The notes: generated by a model from the sequence alone, not told the origin. A stretch of 64,000 nt of DNA from Stenocarpella maydis (GCA_002270565.1 NQMI01000001.1:930396-994395), one strand, 5' to 3'. Counted from the stretch's first letter, positions 8,310 through 20,446 are shown. Translations and numbers: made by a program.

Positions 8310-10029
8310 CTCTTAGGCGGCGGCCTCGCGCAACGAGGGTCTCATGGACAGAGGTTCTCGTTCTCGTTGACACCTCCGCCAGTTTCGGGACCGGGACGGT
8401 CAATTCTGCGGACAGGACTCTGGGAGGAAGTGCAGCGTTCGGGAACTATCCTGCTTGCGCGGGGCTATGTAGGGGGCAAACAGCAACTGGTTGGCTCTGC
8501 AAAAGTAATTCTGGGGTTGAGGTTGTCCTGCTTGTAGGTGTATTCGTGGGTGGTCAGAGTGAGGGGGTTGAGACAGGAAGTGAAGGACCGCGGAAGGCAG
8601 GCAGGCGTGGTGAGGTAGGAAGTGAACAGAGATCGTCAGAGGCAACGCAGCGGGCAGGGCAATGCAGTTAGGTTCGCTCAGGCGATAGAATGAAGCTTGG
8701 CTGGGGAAAGCGAGGCCGCTGGCTTGCAATGCAGAATCGCCATTCCTTGGGCTAGAGGTGAGGAAGCAGAGCGAGGCAAATGGAGACGACTATGGACCAG
8801 GAAACAAGGCGCAGTGACTGGGGAGCTTGGTTCCGTCTTGGGGATGTGTGAGAGCTACAAGCGGGTTGGCAGCGGGCTACCTCTGTCACATGCGATTTCG
8901 TCACCGTCAAACCCGTACCTCATGACAGCGGCAGAGGTACTCCGTACTCCGTACTCACCATCAGGCCCCCGACTATCGATAAGCTGGGTCTGTCCGATGC
9001 TTACAGCTACAGCACTGGCGTCGACATGTTGGCCCTGCAATCTACGTGTATCTTTTTGCTCCTCCCAGGAATCTACCACGAAGTACACGTAATCTCTCAG
9101 ATTAGGTAGCCTACGGGCTGATGCTGGTGATAGAGGTATGTATGTTGTCAGTCGCTGACCTGCCGCACCAACCTCCTGCAGGCCCCAGCCACGCTCTCGG
9201 TGACGCAACGGACAGAGGCGGAGCCCGATTGGAGGCAACCCTATACTGCAGATCTGTGTGCTGCTTGCTGCTTGCAAGGTACAGCACACTACGTTCGTTG
9301 TTCCCCACTCGAGCATTAATTGCAGCACAGGGAGCTGTGAACGAGACCCCAGGCATCCTTGATCTCGCCATCATAGAATCCCCTATTTTTCTCGATGCAG
9401 TTTTGTAAAATGCCGTGTCCAAAGACCTTGCATGAGACATATTGTCAAGGTGGTCGCGGGGAAGAGCAATACCTACGTACCTCGCAAACCCTGCTTCTCA
9501 GGATAATCTGTGAGTGATGCTCCCTGCTCTGGGTTACTTATCCACCACTCTAGACTTTTTCGAAAACCGTGTGTTTGTGCTCGGCTTGGTACTATTAAAC
9601 AGGTCCTGGCACGCGAGTCTTGGTCCAGTTTCGAGTTCACTTTGGAAGATATATTCCATGGCTGACTTGATACACATACTTTTAGGTTGGGCATACTGCC
9701 CATCTCTCTTGGCAAGATGACCAACGCTTGTGGCCGTCGGAGCATTCATCCAGCCCGTCAATTAAGAAGCTGGATCCAGAAATTCCAGGGTGGAAAAGAC
9801 ACTGCAGTAGTCCCAGGCACTCCGAGAAGGTCCACTCCCGTCCGAGGTATTCCGCAGGATTTTTGAATTTATGTCCCGTACTGTGGGAATAGTAGGCAAC
9901 AGCCACAGTGGGCAACAGTTACTACTAAAATAGACCTTGGGGCCGCTGGCTCAATTGTCAGCCCTAGTATCTACATTCTATTGCCAGCCTGAAGCAATCG
10001 TTAACTCACCAATCATCAACTCGCACACC
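8310..10029. other. Upstream region of the deubiquitinase gene and transition to repeats
   Basis: No gene supported. 8310 to about 8760 is likely promoter and 5' UTR of the minus-strand deubiquitinase gene. ORFs at 8855-9440 and 9473-9915 lack recognisable features. Composition falls toward the transposon block after about 9.9 kb. Confidence 0.45.
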
Positions 10030-10125
10030 CAGCGGCCCAGGGATCAGCGGAGCGGGATGTGTATCTCGCATGCTTTGCGTGCGAGATATGCTGGCCCACT
10101 CCGCTTGCGGCGTAGCGTTCTGCTT
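10030..10125 (-). repeat. Inverted fragment of the repeat at 16437-16899
   Basis: TCAGCGGAGCGGGATGTGTA followed by a hairpin-like stretch (CGCATGCTTTGCGTGCG), GAGATATG and CGTAGCGTTCT matches the reverse complement of the 3' end of the ~455-bp units at 16437-16899 and 17326-17779. Only roughly 80-90 bp are conserved, so this is a relic of the same family. Confidence 0.65.
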
Positions 10126-10189
10126 GCGGAGGGATCCGCGTATGCTGAACGTGCATAGTCAGCGCGTGAGGACTTTTTCCTTGATAAGG

Positions 10190-10330
10190 CGCTTCATCAG
10201 TGAGGGCTTCATTAGTAAGGGCTTCATCAGTAAGGGCTTCGTTGGCAAGGGCTTCCTCAACAAGGGCGGGCTTCCCTGATGAGCGAGGGCTTCCTCAACG
10301 AGGGCTTCCTTAATGAGGGCTGGCTTCCTT
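10190..10330. repeat. Degenerate 15-bp tandem repeat (GGGCTTCATCAGTAA type)
   Basis: Successive units of about 15 bp beginning GGGCTTC or AGGGCTTCCT run through this stretch, with drift and two breaks in the unit spacing. On the minus strand they read as repeated KPLLM/EEAL-like peptides in a 113-codon ORF. That ORF has no other gene-like property, so I treat this as a minisatellite. Confidence 0.7.
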
Positions 10331-11506
10331 GACGCTGGCTTCACTGTAGTTGGGACTGCTTGCTTTAATGTGCCGGGATAACCTCTGCCTGGGATGATGT
10401 AGTAATGATGCAATATCTTGTGATAGCTCGGCGCGGCTTCTGGTATGACTATATTATATATAGAATTAGATACTATAAGGTAGTACAACTTGTATGCCAT
10501 ATAAGGCGTCGCTTGCCCCTATTCTGCAACAACCACCATACTGTGTATATGCCTTTATGGTACTAATGTTTGACTATGATTTGCTAGTAAGGATTTACTA
10601 TTGCGGTTAAGGACGCAATACCTTGCTAGCTCTCTAATATGGGCGCGGGTTTAGACATAATGCCTACCATTCCTTTTTTTTTTTGCTATTTTCTTTTCTA
10701 GTAAGGAAATCTAACCTTCCAGCTAATTTGGGCTAACTGACCTTATTAGCTACTCTAAATAGCGGTAGCAGCTAGCCGCTAGCTATTACTAATATTATAA
10801 TGGTTAGGAAAAGTCTTCAAATTTAAGCATTTTGAGCTCTACAGTACTTAGGGGCAACTGCAGCGGCCGTTAGTAGTGTGGGTATAGTGGTGCCAAGCAT
10901 TACCCTTGCTACCGCTATCCTTAAGCTTAATTCTTCTCGCCAGGCAGTTATCTGATGTTTGCTATCCTGATAGTAGCAGTTGCTACTGCTAATAAAGATG
11001 CATTAAAAGAAAGGAGGTTATTATCATCTTCATGGCCCTTATGGCCCTCATTGCCCTCATCCTTAAGCTTATTCTCGCCGCCATCCTTAAGCTTAATTAT
11101 CTTCTCATTAGGCAGTTATCTAATGTTTGCTATTCTAGCAGCTGTTACTACTAATAAAGAGGAAGATAAGGTTATTATTATCTGCGCTTAGTTTTATAGT
11201 TAATAGGGCTTCTACCTAGTTAGACCTAACGGGCGAGATCCTTATACTCTTCTTGTTTGACTAAAATGATGATTCTTAGGATATTAACTCTATCTCTGCT
11301 GTGCCTTATAACTGGCTTAAGTATACTATTTACCTGCAGGTAGTAGTCTTTAGCAAGCGGACTCTATTATTATACAGACTTATAAGCATAGAGTTAATCT
11401 CCTAGGTTATATATACTTCTTATCTTAATGGTTAGAAGATCAGCATTTCTAAAATAGCAATTCTTAAGATATTAACTCTATCTCTACTGTACCTTATAAC
11501 TGGCTT
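10331..11506. other. AT-rich decayed repeat DNA, no readable gene
   Basis: The sequence is AT-rich with clustered stops. Two imperfect direct repeats are visible: copies of CTTAAGCTTAATT..TTCTC..GGCAGTTATCTGATGTTTGCTAT around 10920-11145, and a ~43-bp copy at 11275-11316 repeated at 11464-11506. The second ends exactly where the LTR at 11507 starts. The 78-codon ORF at 10955-11191 lies within the first repeat pair and is not convincing. Confidence 0.45.
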
Positions 11507-12127
11507 TGTTAAACGGAACCGCTCAGCAGGGCGTTGGTACTCCGTGCAAGGAGTTACCCTAGACTTTGTTGTAAGGAGTTACCCTAGACTTCCTAGCAAG
11601 GAGTTACCCTAGACTTGCGAGTCAGGCGATTTTTTTCGGCAAGTACGCCCATGCGTGGGGCGTGAACGGCAAGATGAGTTTTGGCTTGGCCGTGAGTCGT
11701 TATTTGGCCCGTGCATTTTCTGCACCTTAATTCGCAGACCTCTGCATGACCTGTATTCTTTACCGCAAAAGTATATAAAACTTGTAAGTGCATGATAAGC
11801 TTGATTTCAAGAAAGTGTTGATATACTTAATATAGGCATTACTGCAGGGCTATGTGGCGGCTTGCTTGGAGCCAGAGAAGATGTGGTGTTGGAAGGGCGA
11901 ATTTTCGGCATCTGCAAATTTGCAACAGAGCCTACCGCAGCGTGCGCAGGGGTGAGACAGGGTCTGAGGGTATATAAGGAGGGCTTACAGAAGCCCAACT
12001 TAATTCAATACAAAGTTGTCCAGACCATTGTCAATCGTCCCAATTCGCCTCAGAGCACCATACTGCGACCCTGCCGAAACACACACACGCTGAACTGAAT
12101 GCTATTCTATAGCACAAATTCATCAGA
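11507..12127 (+). repeat. Complete solo LTR of the copia family, 621 bp
   Basis: It runs from TGTTAAAC to CATCAGA, with three copies of the 19-bp U3 motif and a TATA box TATATAAGG at 11971-11979. The flanks (left ..GGCTT, right AGTAC..) do not form a target-site duplication, unlike the copy at 21729. On the right it directly abuts the Helitron Rep relic, cutting that protein in mid-frame. So this LTR marks a rearranged or deleted junction and not a clean insertion. Confidence 0.85.
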
Positions 12128-15100
12128 AGTACTCATATGCCTTAGCGAAGGTATTAAACTGGATGCTATTTATACTCTTAAGCTCCTTAATTTCCTTATA
12201 AGAGTAGTATAGTATTAGCTTAATGCAAGCAAAGTTCTTAAACTGATCTCCTCTGCAGTTAGGCTTATAGCAAGGAAAGTAGTTGAGAATATAAGGCTTA
12301 GCCCAACCTAAGAAGTAGGCTTAAGGGGACCTGGAGTGGTTAATAATAGTTAAGAAGTTAAAATACTCAAGATCTACCCACTCTACTGCCCAATCATAGT
12401 ACTTCTAATAAAGCAGCTTGAACTTACAAATGTTATTAGTATCTATATTAATTACAGCTATATTATAGCTAGAATTAGGGTGCCGGCAGTTAACAGACTG
12501 GAACTTATAATTGCACTCAACCAACAGCAAACCCAGGAGGTAGTAAGTAACCTTTATACCCAGCCAGTCCCACTTAATAACTAGCTTATTCATCATCTTG
12601 CTGATGAGGGATACTAGGGGCTTTACATGATTAACCTTAGGAATTAACTCATAAAGTATCTCATTATATAGCTGAGTCTTAGTCTCAGCCTTGCTATAGT
12701 ACTTAGCAATATAGTTAATTACAGCCCGGAGAAATATATAGGGCGCAGTATTAGTATTTGCCAGCCAGCCAAGAGTAATACCGCGGATATAGTTATTCAT
12801 CTGAGGATCATTCTGAATACCATTAAATACATCCTACGGGCATAGCTTCTTATCATTAAGGGTATAGGTTAGCTAAGCTATATCATACAGTAGACATTTA
12901 TAGTAGAAGCAGCAGAGGGATTTATTAAACTACTTGCTATCTAGAAGCTTATACTTCTATAAGCAGTATGCCTCATTATAGTAGTAATGCTGCACCCTAT
13001 TAAGCACTTGAAATAGGAAGTTAAAGGATATATCATCACTAGGAATATAAACCAGGGAGTTATCCTCTTATAGAGCCATCTCACAGCCCAGCTTAGGGTT
13101 CTAAGCCTTAATATAAAGACCCTAGAACCTTATGAATGCTTCCTTCTCCTCCTTATTAAAGAAGCCCTTAGAGCCCGCTTAAGGAACATTATAAAGCTAG
13201 AAGAGACTATAAGCGTAAGTACTGCTACAATCCTGCTACTCAAATCAGTACCATCATGCTATAACTCCAAACTTAGATACTAGATACTCCTTAAAGAAGA
13301 TTATAATCCGCTAGTGGAAGTAGTATGCTATAATATAGGGGTTCTCCTGGAGGTTCTTATATATAATCCTTATCTTACCTATATTATCTGCAGCAAGCCA
13401 GCTATTATAATTAGATATAGCCCTAGCAAGAGATTCCCAGTGTAGATTAGCAGCTAAAAATATAATAAATATATAAGGGCATTTGAGGGCATAGTACTAA
13501 ATAAGCAGCTTATTTCTTGCCTAATTCCAGAAGGGGCGTATGCCCTTAAGCTTATCTAAGGACCTAATAATGGCATTTAGCAGCGCCTATGCCTGGGGGC
13601 TATTATTAGCAAGGGCTGCCTTCAGGTTATTAATAGTAGCGAAGTCCTGGTTCTGCCGAATACCTAGGTGCTTCATAAAGAAGCTACTAGTCTTATTAAC
13701 TTAAGCTTATATATAGGTGTTAAATACAAAGTAGGGGAAGCAAGGATGCTATATAAACCTGCTATTATCCTGTAGTAGAGCATGATATACCCACTTAATA
13801 AAGGTAATAGTATGCCCTTATAGCACAGTAAAGTTACCTTAGCTATATGGAAGCAATAATAGTATTAATATTGCAACTAATATAATGCAGCTAGTAAGGT
13901 TATTTAGGGGTATAAACTGAATGCCCGGTATATTTATAAAGTTGCGTGCTAGCTTAGCATGCTACTTGTTATATTGAAGCACAGGTGGCTGCTTAGGATT
14001 TGCCTGCGGGCGGCTGGAAAGCTGCTGGCGTAGATAATAGAGGTTAGCATGGGCAGCAATAAGGTTGAGGGCAGCAGAAACATCCTTAAAGGCATCCTTA
14101 TTAGAGTTATCATTATTACTACTAGCTATAGTAGCCGCTCCAGCTGCAACGCAGGGGTTATCATTTGCAACCTTAACCACGGCAACCTGGTTACTAAGAT
14201 CGCTATCCTTGGTAAACTAGGATAGTCTCCTAAAGTTAATCTTAAGATCTTAGTAATAGGGGTTGTTAGTAATGAGGAATTAAAGCTACTGCTTAATAAT
14301 ATAGCACCGGGCACAAACTTCCTTCTTAAAAGCTATAAGCTGATAAGGATCCTTCCTCAGGCTTGCTAGCCGCAGGACTATAATATCACACTCAGACAGC
14401 AGGCGGGGCAGCTAGTCATAAAAGGTGGCAACATCCCGAAGGAAGCTAATATAGTAGCGGCTGTACCTATGCTGCTAGCTACAAACCAAGTTAATATTAA
14501 TAAAGATGTAAACTCTGCTAATATACTGCTCCTCAACCTATATAAGCTTTAGAAGGTTAGGAATACCACCTAAGTTCATATTATTAGCAGTAGAGAAGAA
14601 GAATAGCTTGCCGGGCAGCTTTATATTATCCTTTTGGTAGCAGTCCTTACAGATACCATCCCGGAGGTTCAGGTTGAACTAGGTATGATTGCAGCGGGGA
14701 CAGTGCTCCTTAACGGAAGTTGAGGCAAGGCGGTTGTTGAAGTTCATAATAAGCTGCTTCTTAGCATTACTGATAGATAGGTCTTGCAGGTTGCTATAGA
14801 ACTTAGGATTGCCTTCATTAAGGAACTCCGAGCAAGCTAGATCCTCCTCTATAGGCTGGGACTGCTACTGAGAAGAGTGGTGTGGGCATGGGCTGTAAAT
14901 ACTGCCCTTGCTAGGACTATGGCAGCAGCGGCTACTACTTCAGGAAGACTGGGTTAATGATATCTAGGACTAAGGCAGGAAACCATCATCACCATTATCT
15001 TACTTGCCCTCATCTTAAGTACCCTTGGTAAGCTAATGAATGCACTTATAGTAGTAGTCAACAGGATCCTCATCAGCTACGGGGCGGAATTCAGCAAGAG

Positions 15101-16250
15101 GAAACTCATAAAGGCAACCAATATAGATCGACCTAGACTAGTTGTCCTAAGGGGTTAGCTGCTCTTCATTGTTAATATTATTATAGTAGATATAGATCTC
15201 CGGGTGAGTGCTGCTTTATAGCCAAGGGTAGTAGCAAATGCTATAGGTTGAACACTCAAACCAGTCGCTATTGTCATCACTACCTGGAATACCTATAGCA
15301 GCTTACTACTAGCTGAGGAAGGCCTGGGTTGGTTGTATAGGGTCTGGGATCTTACTATAGTAATGCTAGTGCTGGTGCTTATGCTGCTCAGCAAGATGAT
15401 AATTATGAGTATGCTGCTCGGCATCAGTATATCCTTTAATGCGTTTATAACGGTGGAATAGCTTAGAGAGCCTATAATAAATGCTAGTCTAGCCTTTAAA
15501 GATCTGAGAAGTAGGCCTATTATAATTAACACTAGAACCTGATATGCTTTAGCTTGGGAGGATCAACCTATGTTAGGGATATTAGCTATAGGTTGGCAAA
15601 GTACTATAACTGTACCTTGGCTGCCTGGTTGGGGACTCTATCTTAACCTTGCTGCCAGCAGGTTGGCTTAATAGTAGGGCAACTTTAATAACTTCCTATA
15701 TAGCTTAGGCAAATAGATGATACCTAGAAGCAGCAGGCTCCTTATGCTAACTGGGTTGTATAGTGAGACTGGGTGCTAGGCGATGGGGCTGAAGATGAGC
15801 TGGGTGCCGGGACTCTTAGCGTTTAGTAGGATTAGCACCCTTAGGAGGGGATATTAATTCTATAGCTGCCTAATACTAAGGCAGAGAAAGGGTAGAAAGG
15901 GCCCGCTAAATAGTAGATCCTTAGGACTATAGAGTGTTTAGTAGAAATTTCTATAGATAAGGATGGGGGGTCTTACCTTTATAGCCTGGTGGGCAGATTA
16001 ATAGGCAAAGCAGTTCTTTATTAGCTGCTTGCTGTGCTTTAGGGCAAACTGCGTAAGGGATTTAATGTTCTAGCAGCTATAATACTGCTTAATAATGCCC
16101 TTGATCTTATAGTTATAGATCTCGCTGTTGTTATAAGCATCGCGTTTATGGGGTTTAAAAGGGTCCTTACTACCGCCCGGCGGGTTGGGAGGAGGAGGGC
16201 TAGCAGTGGCTAATATGTTAAGTATAGCTGTAAAGACTACAGGAGGATAT
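12128..16250 (-). pseudogene. Helitron RepHel relic: N-terminal and Rep parts, RIP-decayed, helicase missing
   Basis: Reading right to left on the minus strand and ignoring TAG/TAA stops, the Helitron replicase can be followed in order. Near 14600-14720 is a zinc-finger-like part (EHCPRCNHT, then GICKDCYQKD). It is followed by PGKLFFFSTANNMN, the EEQYISRVYIF block, the LPRLLSECDIIVLR block, and near 13440-13550 LHWESLARAISNYNSWLAA. Next come AYYFH near 13320, ITLGWLANTNTAP with YIAKYYSKAE (12660-12790), and MMNKLVIKWDWLG..LLGLLLVEC. These follow the fixed sequence of fungal Helitron Rep proteins. The frame ends at the LTR border (12128), just before the PIF1 helicase would begin. Stops sit where Gln codons are expected and Cys codons are turned to Tyr, the RIP signature. 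The stretch 14860-16250 is coding-like but I cannot assign domains there. The element is dead. Confidence 0.8.
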
Positions 16251-16436
16251 TTTAGTAATGGGAATTACTTCTGATAATGGGAATTAGTTAATAAGGAAAG
16301 AATTAGATGTAGGTTAGAGGAAAAAAGTTAATGTTAATAGTTAATGTTAGTGGGAATAGTAGTATGCAGGAAGCAAACTGTCTGCAGCAGGCACTAGCAG
16401 CTGCAGCCCCTAGCTAATTAAGCAATTTAAGCACGC

Positions 16437-16899
16437 TTTATATTAACCATGCCTCTTTATCATTAACACTATAGAAACTGCTAAATGATATAAATTAACT
16501 GTTTTAAAGCAACTTAGTGATAGATTTAGTCTGTTCTGAAGGCATCCTTTTGTTGTTTCTAGGGGGTTCCCCCCTAGGACCCCCTGCCTGCGGCGCTGAG
16601 CCTGCAGCGCCTTACCACGCCCCCTTCCGGCCCACGCCCCCTTCCGGCCCACGCCCCCTTCCGGCTCGCGCCTTCCTCTTTAACAACGGACGATTTTCAA
16701 CGACATGTCTTCTTAACAATTTCCTCTCGGCTAAATACTTTCAGAGGTACATCATCATTGACCAATCCAGACTTGAGGATTCTGAACGGACCAATCCAGA
16801 CTCAGATAACTTTCGGGTGATTACGCTGGGTAAGAACGCTACGCGGGCCGCATATCTCGCACGCTTCGCATGCTCGATACACGTCCCGCTCCGCTGAAT
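16437..16899 (+). repeat. ~455-bp repeat unit, copy 1
   Basis: It runs from ATATTAACCATGCC to CCGCTGAATAA and is repeated in the same direction at 17326-17779 with scattered C-to-T type differences. It contains a self-complementary core (CTAGGGGGTTCCCCCCTAG) at about 16560-16578 and three tandem 18-bp units CCACGCCCCCTTCCGGCC (about 16614-16665). Near the end is a palindrome-like stretch (ATATCTCGCACGCTTCGCATGCTCGATA), of which an inverted fragment also occurs at 10030. The sequence after CTGAATAA differs between the copies. The copy has no protein of its own; probably it is a non-autonomous piece or the 5' region of the MULE family. Confidence 0.75.
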
Positions 16900-17325
16900 A
16901 AGTGAATACGGCTGGTTCCCAGCAGTAGTCACCATAGTAGGTGAATGGCCAGTAGTGACAGTAGTAAGGGGCTGACTAAGCCCATGGCTTCTACCTATTT
17001 AAGACCACAGCTGGCAACACCTACATACCTACCTACTCTTAGCAACCATCGAATATCAACCATCAACCACCACTCGTATTGCAATACGTGACCCAGCCAA
17101 CACGTACAGTACAATACACGCTAATTCCCAGGCGGGGGCCGTGTCAAACAAATCCCAACGAGAGTTGGCTCCGGATACCACCTCACATACCCAATGTTCC
17201 ACAACAACATGCATGGATGGATTTGACACTTCTCGGTCAAGAGGCTGGCAGTGGCATTGATTTTGGAGGGCCCACAACGCCAGAGCAGATTGATGCGGCG
17301 GGCACTCAGTACAACACNGCTTCAC
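16900..17325. other. Spacer between the two repeat copies, with an 'n' at 17318
   Basis: GC content is intermediate and there are no RIP-like stops in the readable stretch at 17056-17331, but no recognisable protein. The ambiguous base lies eight bases before the second copy begins. Confidence 0.4.
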
Positions 17326-17779
17326 GCCCAATATTAACCATACTTCTTTATTATTAACACTATAGAAACTACTAAATGATATAAATTAACTGTTTTAAAG
17401 CAACTTGGTAATAGATTCAGTCTGTTCTAAAGGCATCCTCTTGTTATTTCTAGGGGGGAACCCCCTAGGACCCCCTGCCTGCGGCGCTGAGCCTGTGGCG
17501 CCTCACCACGCCCCCTTCCGGCCCACGCCCCCTTCCGGCCCGCGCCTTCCTCTTCAATAACGGACCACGATTTTCAACGACATATCTTCTTAACAATTTC
17601 CTCTCGGCTAAATACTTTCAGAGGTACATCATCATTGACCAATCCAGACTCGAGGATTCTGAACAGACCAATCCAGACTCAGATAACTTTCGGGTGATTA
17701 CGCTGGGTAAGAACGCTACACGGGCCGCATATCTCACACGCTTCGCATGCTCGATACACGTCCCGCTCCGCTGAATAAA
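17326..17779 (+). repeat. ~455-bp repeat unit, copy 2, directly upstream of the MULE transposase relic
   Basis: It matches 16437-16899 almost base for base but has two instead of three copies of the 18-bp CCACGCCCCCTTCCGGCC unit and several C-to-T differences. It ends CTGAATAA and continues without a break into the MULE reading frame, which suggests that the unit is the 5' part of that transposon. Confidence 0.75.
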
Positions 17780-19660
17780 GAATTGGCTAGCAGACTAGCG
17801 CAAGAAGGAGCAAGGCATCTACACCCTAACCCAAGCCTTATTAGATCTGCTTAAGAAGAAGGGATACTAGTACCGCTTTACTACTAACGATAAGAATAAT
17901 ATAACAGGCATCTTCTGGTGTATAAACAAGCAGATAATATGGATCCGAGAGAATCGCTTCACGTAATACCTATCTATAAACTATATATACTCAACAAATA
18001 ATAAAAAGATGCTATACTTCTAAGGCACTTGCATAACTTATACAAGGAAGAACCTGCCCCTATTCTAAGGCGTTATCAATAGCGAGAAGGAACCCAACTT
18101 CTAGTGGCTTCTTGAGTAAGTTCACGAGCTCCTTGGCTATTGTCAAGCTGATAACCCAACGATCTACATAACTGACTACAATACCACTCTAATCAACGCT
18201 ATTGGGCATGAATTCCCCCAGGCACGCTATCAACTATATATCTTCCATATTAATACAAACATTACCCTACACATCAAGAAGAAGTAGAAGAAGCTATAAG
18301 TGATAGTGGAAGAGGAGGAAGCAGGCGAGGAAGCAGATAAAAAAGCAGATAAGGAAGAGAGCCCAGATCTAGCCTCGCTTAATGCGCTAGGAAGAAATAA
18401 GGCTATAATACCCGCGAAGGTCCCTAATCTAGAGGATATCCCCTATACCTGCCAAGCTCTATTTAACTTACTGAAGTTCATAAAGTACTTAACTAATCAT
18501 AAGATCTACAATATAGCTTGGTAGCACCTTTAAGAGAAGTTCTTAGACTAAGAGGTAATTATTAACTACCTTCAGACCTAGTACATTGATAAAGGAGAGA
18601 AGATCATTGCCAAATGGGCTGCACACAAGACCTACAAGAACCTCAATTTTGGTATATATGCAACCTCCTTTATAAAAGCCATATACCGCAAGCTAAAGGT
18701 CTTTCTCAACCATATAATGGGGAACATTCTCTATCTAATCCAGGCTGCTAATAAGATAATTAGCAATAGTTCTCATACCCTATATTCTAAGGAAGCCCGT
18801 CAGAAGACAGCAGCACTAGAGAAGTTCAACAGGCAGAAGTAGCTTAGCAAGCTTCCGCTTTAAGTAGTATGAGCAGCACTTGAGTATCTCATGCTAGCAA
18901 GGAATTCCGCACTTCTAATGCTCAAGAAGAAGATCCCACAGGGCAACTGCTCGCCAGTCACATGCAATTGCCCTATCTACACCCAATTTAGCTTGCCCTA
19001 CACAAGTCGGCTTGCTAACCTTAAGGAAGCTAATTACCCACTTAAGAAGGAGGATATCCCCAAGTTCTACTAGCTTGATTGTAACCTCTCGATCGCAAAT
19101 CCTCTCTTTCTAGTCCTCTCACCTAAAAAGGTCACTACCATAAAGGGACGGCCTTATAACGAGAGTATATTTAGCGCACAAGAAGAAGGAATTCTCGCCA
19201 GCTGTAGGCAAGCCATATTAAGCAAGAAGACAACCTTAATAACCACCAGTCTAGGTAATAGGGCAGGCAATAAGATAAGGGCGATTACAGCTTCCGTATA
19301 ATGAATTAACTCAGCATTCAAGTGGAATAATAAGACCCTCCAGTCCCTTAACCAGAAGGACTCCCATAGCAGGAAGAACTAGCAAGAAGCAGTCCGATGG
19401 GATAAGCAGTTAGAGGCAGGGCTTACAAAGCCAGCCACTCGTTAGCTCCCGAAGCAGCTAGCAATAATAACTATAACACCCAAGCCAGCAGCCAAGAAGC
19501 GCCATACGAATGCTCATAAGACGGTTAACCAGCTGCCATAAGTAGACCTAGCTGTAGAGGACCTCATTAGTAACAAGGAGACCCAGGAGGAGATTCAGGT
19601 GCTCGAATCGGTTAAGAAATGCCCCAGCAGATAAGGAAAGAAGTAGTAAAACACTAGGGG
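17780..19660 (+). pseudogene. MULE (Mutator-like) transposase relic, RIP-inactivated
   Basis: One plus-strand frame can be followed from about 17781 with many TAG/TAA stops. The MULE transposase core is clear: GTCITYTRKNLPLF, then GVINSEKEPNF.WLLE.VHELLG, then TIYITDYNTTLINAIGHEF with a catalytic Asp, and QARYQLYIFHINTNI. In the last motif the usual LC.wH has become LY, a Cys-to-Tyr change expected from RIP. The frame goes on past 18300 (acidic insert EEEEAGEEADKKADKEE) to a C-terminal region with KPAAKKRHTNAHKT near 19490 and EDLISNKETQEEIQVLE near 19560. All stops can be explained by C-to-T changes at Gln codons. Fungal MULEs (Hop type) are the closest group by motif. No full-length ORF survives, so it cannot be active. 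Confidence 0.8.
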
Positions 19661-19805
19661 AAAAGAAATAATAGGGGCAAGCTAAAGCAATAATAGTAGC
19701 ATACGTGCAGCAATAGATATGTATAGTTAATGACTGTATATTATTGTTTTGTATGGCGAATGGGTGGTATAAAAAAATGTTAGTGCACGGGGGGTATACG
19801 AGCGG

Positions 19806-20446
19806 GTGTACCATCCGTTTCTTCGGGTGCGAATATCCGATCTCAAAAAGAATATGTGTCTAGCTTGATGATGTAGAAATGAGGCAGATGGCGGGGTTCA
19901 CCTGCCGGCCTTGTTTATAGACAACGGACAATGCGGTAACTTGGGTTCTTCAATGAGGACTAATGAGACGCAGATGAAGTGCGTGGTGCTCACGCTCCCT
20001 ATGACACAGCTGCTATCGTGTTGAGTCGCTCGTGGTGTCCCGGCAGCTCATCACTCACGATACCGGTACGGGACTGCCAGTCCCGCGGATTGCACCCTTT
20101 GTAGTTCATATATCATACCGAGGTTACATAATGTGATGATTGAGGTAAAACGTCTCTCTCTTGTTTATAGAATGATCTCATCCGGTTGGCATCTGGCGGT
20201 ATGTGGGTAGTGATGGTCCATGGTGGTCCGGTTGATCGAGTTGCTGACGGTGTCCACAACCATGATTGCTGGGTTGCGAGAAGGCTAAAGTCTCCATTAC
20301 TCTAGGTGCGTGGAGGGCGTTTCTCTGGGCGTGTGGGGGCCCTGCCTCTGGGCGTATGCCTCTGGGCGTATGGCGGACGTGGTGAGGGGCTCTGAGATGC
20401 GTTAAGGGGCTCTGAGGGCTTTAAGGCGGGGTATCTTACAGGGGGG
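19806..20446. repeat. Possible solo LTR of another family (TGTACCATCC..TATCTTACA)
   Basis: A moderately GC-rich block starts with TGTACC and ends with CTTACA followed by eight G. TG..CA ends and length (~640 bp) suit an LTR. The right half has internal repeats (CTCTGGGCGTATG twice, AAGGGGCTCTGAG twice). No target-site duplication or second copy is present in the window, so the assignment rests only on ends and composition. Confidence 0.3.

Noticed and set aside
8855..9328. 157-codon ORF upstream of the deubiquitinase gene
   Set aside because: No motif, no codon bias, overlapped by other ORFs.
10955..11191. 78-codon hydrophobic ORF, possible small membrane protein
   Set aside because: Made of two copies of a local direct repeat in decayed DNA; no independent support.
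16517..16935. ORFs in the ~455-bp repeat (16517-16897 plus, 16741-16935 minus)
   Set aside because: They are part of a repeat present in two copies plus a fragment; translation shows only tandem low-complexity sequence.
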